DNA of 43,837 bases from a virus: positions 1 through 43,837 of the IMG/VR virus record IMGVR_UViG_3300020205_001455. One strand, 5' to 3'. The notes below the pieces were generated by a model. It had not been told where the DNA came from and did not search any database. It worked only from the letters and a program-made list of their open reading frames with translations. The position numbers and the translations under genes were made by a program. Position 1 is the first letter of the stretch, and each line of letters opens with the position of its first letter. Below, in pieces: positions 40,154 to 43,837 of this stretch.

Positions 40154-40278
40154 TTTGTATCCTTTTCTGCATCTGATTCGCTACTGTAAACACAGACAAC
40201 ACGACCATGGTCTATTAGATAACCATCATCGGTATTGTGATGAAAAACCTTTACTGCCCAGAGTTTTGGTTTCGCCAC
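39874..40278 (-). CDS. Unknown protein, overlapping gene with its downstream neighbour
   Basis: The start is GTG at 40278 with AAGGAG 8 bases upstream. The 134-residue product has a convincing N-terminal half (KPKLWAVKVFHHNTDDGYLI, then CVYSSESDAEKDTKWLNEI) that resembles small phage proteins with an amphipathic beta/alpha unit. The C-terminal half is Ser/Thr/Pro-rich and is encoded within the 280 bases shared with the next gene. It starts inside the last codons of the gene ending at 40251. Confidence 0.6.
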   Translation of the reverse strand: MAKPKLWAVKVFHHNTDDGYLIDHGRVVCVYSSESDAEKDTKWLNEIHKKSASKTNYRAVRFKQEEEEVETALQTPSSLGQSTNSVENLYSPKRSAEKTSRPDTPEYSEAAPRPTILNNLSELFIGSSDTDGTP

Positions 40279-40583
40279 TTCTTAGTCTCCTTAAGCCCGC
40301 GCTTATTGTAATTTATAGAAACAAGAACGCTTGCAACAGGACGGGCATTCTCATCGATAGGAGTCGGGGTTGGGAATGGTTCGACAGAAACAATTTCTCC
40401 AATATCGAAAAACGATTCGCCTACCATATAGAACGGGCCGCCTTCGAAGTCGAACATATCTTCTCCTCCACGAGAATATAAAGACTCTCCCGTTATCTTG
40501 AAAACTCCCCTGTCGGGATCGATCAAAACTACCGAACGAGGTACTCCGTATCTACTATTGATTTTGAATGAGTATTCTTCCAT
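40251..40583 (-). CDS. Unknown small protein with its own promoter
   Basis: The 110-residue product (MEEYSFKINSRYGVPRSVVL) is beta-rich with FKITGESLYSRGGEDMFDFE and VSVEPFPTPTPID. No family is recognised. A TTGACT-17-TATACT promoter ends 7 bases before the ATG at 40583, so the predicted mRNA start coincides with the A of the ATG. No ribosome site is possible, and the gene is the clearest candidate for a leaderless message in the window. Confidence 0.62.
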   Translation of the reverse strand: MEEYSFKINSRYGVPRSVVLIDPDRGVFKITGESLYSRGGEDMFDFEGGPFYMVGESFFDIGEIVSVEPFPTPTPIDENARPVASVLVSINYNKRGLKETKKWRNQNSGQ

Positions 40584-40590
40584 TTGATAC

Positions 40591-40619
40591 AGTATACTCC
40601 ATGTTGAGGATTAAGTCAA
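40591..40619 (-). promoter_or_regulatory. Sigma70-type promoter abutting the start at 40583
   Basis: TTGACT (40619-40614), a 17-base spacer and TATACT (40596-40591) on the minus strand. The expected start is about 40584, one base from the ATG. Confidence 0.72.
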
Positions 40620-40662
40620 GTCAACTTTGTGATTTCAAATGTGCCGTTATTCTGCATCATAA

Positions 40663-40734
40663 AGCCATCTATCGGATTTGAACCGATGACCTGTTCATTA
40701 CAAGTGAACTGCACTACCTCTGTGCTAAGATGGC
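40663..40734 (-). tRNA. tRNA-Thr (anticodon UGU)
   Basis: Acceptor GCCATCT pairs with AGATGGC; the T arm is ATCGG-TTCAAAT-CCGAT. The anticodon loop CTTGTAA between GTTCA and TGAAC gives TGT. No encoded CCA. Confidence 0.92.
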
Positions 40735-40739
40735 GGGAA

Positions 40740-40821
40740 TGGGAGAAGAGGGATTCGAACCCCCGAAGGCTATGCCGCTTGATTTACAGTCAAGCCTCGT
40801 TGTCCACTTGAGTATTCTCCC
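40740..40821 (-). tRNA. tRNA-Tyr (anticodon GUA)
   Basis: Acceptor GGGAGAA pairs with TTCTCCC. The loop CTGTAAA between CTTGA and TCAAG gives GTA. A long variable arm (about GGCATAGCC) is present, as expected for bacterial-type tRNA-Tyr. Confidence 0.93.
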
Positions 40822-40826
40822 CAAAA

Positions 40827-40898
40827 CTGGTTCGGAAGGATTCGAACCTTCAGCCGTCCCGTTAACAGCGGGATGCACTACCGTTGTGCTACGAACCA
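40827..40898 (-). tRNA. tRNA-Asn (anticodon GUU)
   Basis: Acceptor TGGTTCG pairs with CGAACCA. The loop CTGTTAA between TCCCG and CGGGA gives GTT. The T arm is GAAGG-TTCGAAT-CCTTC. Confidence 0.92.
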
Positions 40899-41049
40899 AA
40901 ATGTGATGAGGATTTTTGATTACCATACTGCGACCACATCAGAACGCTATGAACGGCAAATCTCTCATGATCCCGTGCCGATTCGGGGGGTTTGCTTTAC
41001 TCTACAAAGACCGTTCTTCGGAATTATAGTGCAGAGACAAGAGATAAAA
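40899..41049. other. 151-base gap inside the tRNA array, no gene seen
   Basis: The stretch between tRNA-Asn and tRNA-Gly has no convincing open frame and no cloverleaf that I can draw. A small CCGAAGAACGG hairpin is present. It may be a spacer, a decayed tRNA or an unknown small RNA. Confidence 0.5.
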
Positions 41050-41121
41050 AGCGAATGGTGGGATTTGAACCCACGACCATCGGTTTGGAAAACCGAGACT
41101 CTGCCGCTGAGTTACATTCGC
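41050..41121 (-). tRNA. tRNA-Gly (anticodon UCC)
   Basis: Acceptor GCGAATG pairs with CATTCGC; the T arm is GTGGG-TTCAAAT-CCCAC. The loop TTTCCAA between TCGGT and ACCGA gives TCC. Confidence 0.92.
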
Positions 41122-41129
41122 ATACCTAA

Positions 41130-41482
41130 TGGAGTCGGGGGGAATCGAACCCCCGTGATGTCATGCTTACTGTGCTGCCTACTACGCTAATATCCATCAC
41201 TTTATTCAGACCCGCCGCTGATGGCGACTTAGCGGATCAGATTTGGAGCCTTTATTCTCGGTCTTTATTGGCACTCCCATTCCTAAAGACCCATCCTTTG
41301 TTTTACCCAATCATCCTAAAGGAGTCGGATGATCGAGTGCGTCAGGCTGCGAGAGCCAAACGGCGTGACTGCTTCTTATTGAATTTGGCAGTTGTTATTT
41401 CCATACGAGTTTAAGAGCCTAGCATGGTTCCTCTTAGCGCATCACACATCAGTCTTCATGCATTCGATACCTGTTCGACCCC
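41130..41482 (-). ncRNA. ssrA: Transfer-messenger RNA (tmRNA, ssrA)
   Basis: The 353-base RNA has tRNA-like ends: 5' GGGGTCG pairs with 3' CGACTCC (one G-U), and the T arm is GGGGG-TTCGATT-CCCCC. In between, 41389-41342 encodes a tag that ends RLALAA followed by TGA. With GCC as resume codon the tag is AKFNKKQSRRLALAA, whose LALAA end is the classic ClpXP/ClpAP degradation signal. tmRNA with SmpB rescues stalled ribosomes and marks the unfinished protein. The resume codon (GCC versus ACT just before it) is inferred. A TTGACA-16-TACAAT promoter lies just upstream. tmRNA genes are rare in phages. Confidence 0.9.
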
Positions 41483-41504
41483 GAAGTAATTTACTACATT
41501 GATG

Positions 41505-41532
41505 ATTGTATCATGTTCTCCCGATTTGTCAA
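41505..41532 (-). promoter_or_regulatory. Sigma70-type promoter for tmRNA and tRNA array
   Basis: TTGACA (41532-41527), a 16-base spacer and TACAAT (41510-41505) on the minus strand. The mRNA start would be near 41498, about 16 bases before the mature tmRNA 5' end, so a short leader must be trimmed. Confidence 0.75.
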
Positions 41533-41534
41533 GA

Positions 41535-41900
41535 TCATTTTAGACGAAGTAGATACTTTGTTTTGTTTAGTGAACCGACTATCTCGTCTCTAATATTCAA
41601 AAGATCAGTATCCTCAGGCTTAACGATTGCTGGGAGATCCTTCATCATATATGCAATTGCACTATCAATGATAGCAACACATCCATTGTTATCTTTATAA
41701 TTCGCCACAGTCAGTTTGTAATCACCCTTGGCGGTTGGAACTCCATTGCGACCTGAGAAGGTCTCAACGAATGTATCGATGCTACCATCAAGACTTTCAT
41801 ACAACTTGCCCAAAGCCTGATGCTCGGCATATGACTTGGTCTGCCAATGAAGGACTCGGATTTGTGCCTGAAGGGTAAGTAGGGTAGTGATGATGTTCAT
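41535..41900 (-). CDS. DUF5856-like, ferritin/Dps-like protein
   Basis: The 121-residue product (MNIITTLLTLQAQIRVLHWQ) has the LL-LQ-Q--VLHWQT--YAEH-ALGKLYESL--SIDTFVE pattern of the phage family DUF5856, related to Dps/ferritin four-helix proteins (HW-x-T-xx-Y-x-xH at the N-terminus). Dps proteins bind iron and protect DNA. Key metal ligands cannot be confirmed by eye. The start follows the upstream stop by a few bases, within a CTAAATA sequence. Confidence 0.75.
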   Translation of the reverse strand: MNIITTLLTLQAQIRVLHWQTKSYAEHQALGKLYESLDGSIDTFVETFSGRNGVPTAKGDYKLTVANYKDNNGCVAIIDSAIAYMMKDLPAIVKPEDTDLLNIRDEIVGSLNKTKYLLRLK

Positions 41901-41908
41901 GCCCTTAT

Positions 41909-42151
41909 TTAGTCTTCTGAAGCATCTTCTGTCAGGTACTGCTCAACATCCTGCTTCATCTTCTGAATGTCTTGCTTTGCTTCTTCGAGAATCTTTACAG
42001 ATGCTTCCCGATATCCAACACCATATTCGCTCCAATAGACTGCGTCATCGGTAGTAGCACAGCCCCATGCTTCGGGACATGCCTTGGGCTTCCCCCCATA
42101 CCGATCAGCCCATCCATCGCGATATCCCTTGCCAGGAATATAGTTACTCAT
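41909..42151 (-). CDS. Small protein with RMF-like motif
   Basis: The 80-residue product reads KGYRDGWADRYGGKPKACPE, then VYWSEYGVGYREA. Ribosome modulation factor has the same order: GYQxG, then C-P, then a W-GGWREA end. The C-terminal third is a charged helix (KILEEAKQDIQKMKQDVEQY). The link to RMF is suggestive only, since RMF-like motifs are short. The ATG overlaps the stop of the AbrB-like gene (ATGA). Confidence 0.62.
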   Translation of the reverse strand: MSNYIPGKGYRDGWADRYGGKPKACPEAWGCATTDDAVYWSEYGVGYREASVKILEEAKQDIQKMKQDVEQYLTEDASED

Positions 42152-42525
42152 GTGGTCTTTCCTTTCTTTTTATTTCGGATTTGGCGGGTAACCTGAATAC
42201 ACCCGTTCCTTACCCGAATGTCAAGAGGAGTGCCTACTCGAATTTTTAACTTACGACATACCTCAGGAGGAATGCGAATGTAACACTTCTTCTCACTTGT
42301 TTCTTTTCCCGTAGTTTCATCCAAGTCAAAGAACATAGACTCTTCGATTGGGACTACCCATGAAGTGGGCGGCTTTTCATTTCTCTTTTGCTTGGGTTGT
42401 GTATCAGGGGGCGCAATATTTTTGATAGGCTGCTTCCCAAAGATATCATCAAAGTTCTTATCAAACTGAGTCTTATCGATTGGGCGATATACATCTCCCT
42501 TACCAGCACCGTTGTTACCTTGCAT
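42148..42525 (-). CDS. AbrB/SpoVT-like DNA-binding protein with N-terminal phage motif
   Basis: The start at 42525 (MQGNNGAGKGDVYRP) has AAGGA 6 bases upstream; the longer frame runs into tRNA-Leu. The 125-residue product starts with GKGDVYRPIDKTQFDKNFDD, then IFGK, a short block frequent in phage proteins. The C-terminal domain IRIPPEVCRKLKIRVGTPL, then DIRVRNGCIQV, matches the SpoVT/AbrB swapped-hairpin fold used by transition regulators and antitoxins. It may regulate phage or host promoters. The tail is Lys-rich. Confidence 0.7.
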   Translation of the reverse strand: MQGNNGAGKGDVYRPIDKTQFDKNFDDIFGKQPIKNIAPPDTQPKQKRNEKPPTSWVVPIEESMFFDLDETTGKETSEKKCYIRIPPEVCRKLKIRVGTPLDIRVRNGCIQVTRQIRNKKKGKTT

Positions 42526-42543
42526 AATAATTCCTTTCATCAA

Positions 42544-42616
42544 TGACGAAGATGGGAGTCGAACCCACACTTTGTTGATTTTAAATCAACTGTCTCTGCC
42601 TTTGGACTACTTCGTC
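42544..42616 (-). tRNA. tRNA with anticodon UAA (Leu), short variable loop
   Basis: Acceptor GACGAAG pairs with CTTCGTC; the T arm is GTGGG-TTCGACT-CCCAT (one G-U). The loop TTTAAAA between GTTGA and TCAAC gives TAA. The variable region is only five bases, unlike the long arm normal for tRNA-Leu. Its 5' end overlaps the stop codon of the gene at 42607. Confidence 0.82.
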
Positions 42617-43224
42617 ATATTATTCATGAGATGCCGTAGCCATGCCGTGTTAAATGTGTCAGCCTCTTGGTATGCCTCAAACACGAATGGCTTGCCCTTC
42701 ATGCGGCTGTAGAACTGACTGACCTTCATGGGCTTGAAATCTCCGACAGAGATCTCTTTGCCCATACCTGGAAACTCCACGGCGTTTCCGTCTTCATCCT
42801 TGTCTTGTGTGCCAATCAACATTCCCTTGCCATCGAACGACTTGTATAGAATGGAGTCTTGGTCATACTTCGTTCCGAACTTCTTGAGGATGCCCTTCAA
42901 CTTGCCGTTGTCGTTGCCCTTCTCGCCAATGACGAGGAACGCCTGTTCCTTCACATCCTTGGAGACCTCGGAGCCATAGCCTTCGATGTAGCGTCCTTCG
43001 ACCTTGTAGAAGCCGAACCCCGCAGAGCGAATCTCCCCCTGAAGTTGTGCGTTCCGCTTCTTGTTCTCGGATACGGGATAGCGACCGCGATAGGCGGTGA
43101 TGATCCCGATGTTGCGCTCCTGCGTGTGCTGCCATAGGCGAACGAGCGATGCCTCGTCAAGGATCTGCATACTGCTTACTTCGTTCGCTGTCTCTGTTAG
43201 ATTCTTTGTAATGTCTTTGTCCAT
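42607..43224 (-). CDS. Conserved phage protein, DUF3293-like
   Basis: The 205-residue product begins MDKDITKNLTETANEVSSMQ and contains NIGIITAYRGRYPVSENKKR, a block with following GFGFYKVEGRYIEGYGSE that recalls DUF3293 proteins. Function is unknown. AAAGG 6 bases before the ATG supports the start. LTE|T at residues 9-12 could be a prohead-protease site, as in its neighbour at 43235, but the leader lacks the MKxF pattern. The stop codon lies inside the tRNA-Leu 5' end. Confidence 0.68.
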   Translation of the reverse strand: MDKDITKNLTETANEVSSMQILDEASLVRLWQHTQERNIGIITAYRGRYPVSENKKRNAQLQGEIRSAGFGFYKVEGRYIEGYGSEVSKDVKEQAFLVIGEKGNDNGKLKGILKKFGTKYDQDSILYKSFDGKGMLIGTQDKDEDGNAVEFPGMGKEISVGDFKPMKVSQFYSRMKGKPFVFEAYQEADTFNTAWLRHLMNNMTK

Positions 43225-43234
43225 GCTGTGCCTT

Positions 43235-43771
43235 TCAATAGCCTAACTTCTTTAGCGCAGCGATTGTCTCTGCTGTACTCTTATGCTTGATCCCGATGCC
43301 ACCACGGGCTTGCCATTCTTTGATGTTCCTTCCCCAATCATCGATGAGGATATTAGGCACACCATTTACAATGGCAAACTTTTCCTTATCTCTTCGTATG
43401 ACAATATGATTCATTGCGGGTTTGGGATCTAGGTGCTTGTCGATCCAACGAATCTTATCCTGCTTCGAGTTTGGTTGCCATGTATTCGTATGTGCAGACA
43501 AAATGTTTGGATTGTGCTTAGAGATATATCTCCACAACACTTTACCATCTGCTGTCCATGGGAGTGTCGCAAACAGGTGTGGATGCTCCTTGTCGATCCG
43601 TGACTTGAGTGGGTCGATATGAGAATCAAAGTTCGTGTTGTTCAGATCTTTTATCCCATAAAGTTTAGCAATTCCACCAATGATATCCACCAAGACACCG
43701 TCCATGTCACAGTAGATCTCTCCCTTGGGGGCTTCGTTCAGGTGGTGTAGAAATGATTTCATGTCAGACAT
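43235..43771 (-). CDS. HAD-fold nucleotidase-like protein with capsid-targeting leader
   Basis: The 178-residue product starts MSDMKSFLHHLNE|APKGE; the inner ATG at 43762 gives the typical MKSF leader. L-N-E|A is a prohead-protease-type junction. The body has HAD motif I YCDMDGVLVD (residues 19-28), motif II ILSAHTNTW near 92, and NILIDDWGRNI near 146-156 as motif IV. This pattern fits 5'(3')-deoxyribonucleotidases of the NT5C type. It may be packaged in the head. No ribosome site is visible before either ATG. The CTAAATA motif ends at the start codon. Confidence 0.75.
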   Translation of the reverse strand: MSDMKSFLHHLNEAPKGEIYCDMDGVLVDIIGGIAKLYGIKDLNNTNFDSHIDPLKSRIDKEHPHLFATLPWTADGKVLWRYISKHNPNILSAHTNTWQPNSKQDKIRWIDKHLDPKPAMNHIVIRRDKEKFAIVNGVPNILIDDWGRNIKEWQARGGIGIKHKSTAETIAALKKLGY

Positions 43772-43777
43772 ATTTAG
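43771..43777 (-). promoter_or_regulatory. CTAAATA motif at the start of the HAD gene
   Basis: ACTAAATATG on the minus strand. If it is a late -10 element, the mRNA would begin about at the inner ATG at 43762, leaving no leader. Coincidence is possible. Confidence 0.35.
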
Positions 43778-43783
43778 TCGAAA

Positions 43784-43837
43784 TGCTCTCGGTGGGGGTC
43801 GAACCCACGACTCTCAGATTAAAAGTCTGATACTCTA
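43784..43837 (-). tRNA. tRNA-Lys (anticodon UUU), 5' part outside window
   Basis: The 3' half is present: anticodon stem TCAGA/TCTGA with loop CTTTTAA (TTT), T arm GTGGG-TTCGACC-CCCAC and acceptor CGAGAGC with A. The 5' acceptor and D arm are cut by the window edge. Confidence 0.88.

Noticed and set aside
40899-41049. A further tRNA between tRNA-Asn and tRNA-Gly
   Set aside because: No acceptor pairing and no T arm could be drawn.
1-43837. CRISPR array, insertion sequence, integrase or attachment site
   Set aside because: No spaced direct repeats, transposase or recombinase motifs were seen; UvsX is the only recombinase.

Overview
This window looks like a fragment of a large T4-like myovirus genome. 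All supported genes lie on the minus strand, packed with ATGA/GTGA start-stop overlaps. The T4 replication core is recognisable by sequence: sliding clamp gp45, clamp loader gp44 and gp62, RegA, DNA polymerase gp43, UvsX, replicative helicase gp41 and primase gp61, with ThyX, dUTPase and a GroES-like co-chaperonin. The window also holds eight tRNA genes (one cut by the edge) and a complete tmRNA gene. The host cannot be named from the sequence; the gene set resembles aquatic T4-like phages. There is no integrase, CRISPR array or insertion sequence.

Layout, left to right (transcription runs right to left). 1-1.6 kb: 3' part of a collagen-like fibre gene. 1.6-3.6 kb: thyX, a small acidic scaffold-like gene and primase. 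3.8-11.7 kb: virion-type genes, several behind a late-promoter-like CTAAATA/ATAAATA motif. These include a 1199-residue multidomain protein (nucleotidyltransferase, RimK-like ATP-grasp, RimB-like retropepsin and further phage domains) and a ligase-fold protein. 11.7-13.2 kb: tRNA-Ile and gp41. 13.3-24.8 kb: a sugar and glycosyltransfer cassette of 13 genes inserted between gp41 and uvsX. 25-30 kb: uvsX, a polysaccharide deacetylase, gp43 and the co-chaperonin. 30-33.5 kb: a DNA-modification island (Mom-like protein, two tandem methyltransferases, an Nmad1/DUF1599 protein) with an exported lysozyme-like enzyme. 33.5-37.4 kb: dUTPase, regA, 62, an unknown gene, 44 and 45. 37.4-43.8 kb: an exported trypsin-like protease, small unknown genes, the tRNA/tmRNA array, a Dps-like protein, an AbrB-like protein and a HAD nucleotidase.

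Three themes tie the genes together. First, five or six proteins start with a short leader of the form MKxFxxx(L/I)xE|A. This matches the T4 capsid-targeting sequence and the cut site of the T4 prohead protease, so a nucleotidyltransferase/RimK/RimB protein, a ligase-fold protein and a HAD nucleotidase may be packaged in the head and injected. Second, the sugar cassette encodes an iron-sulfur/PLP 3-dehydrase of the RfbH/DdhC type, a 4,6-dehydratase, a TPP enzyme, an aldolase-like protein and an LdpA-like double [4Fe-4S] protein, which together suggest synthesis of an unusual deoxysugar for DNA, virion or host-surface decoration. Third, translation-related functions recur: tRNAs, tmRNA, RimK-like ligase and a possible RMF-like protein. 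Early genes often have canonical sigma70-type promoters, some placed so close to the start codon that leaderless mRNAs are predicted.
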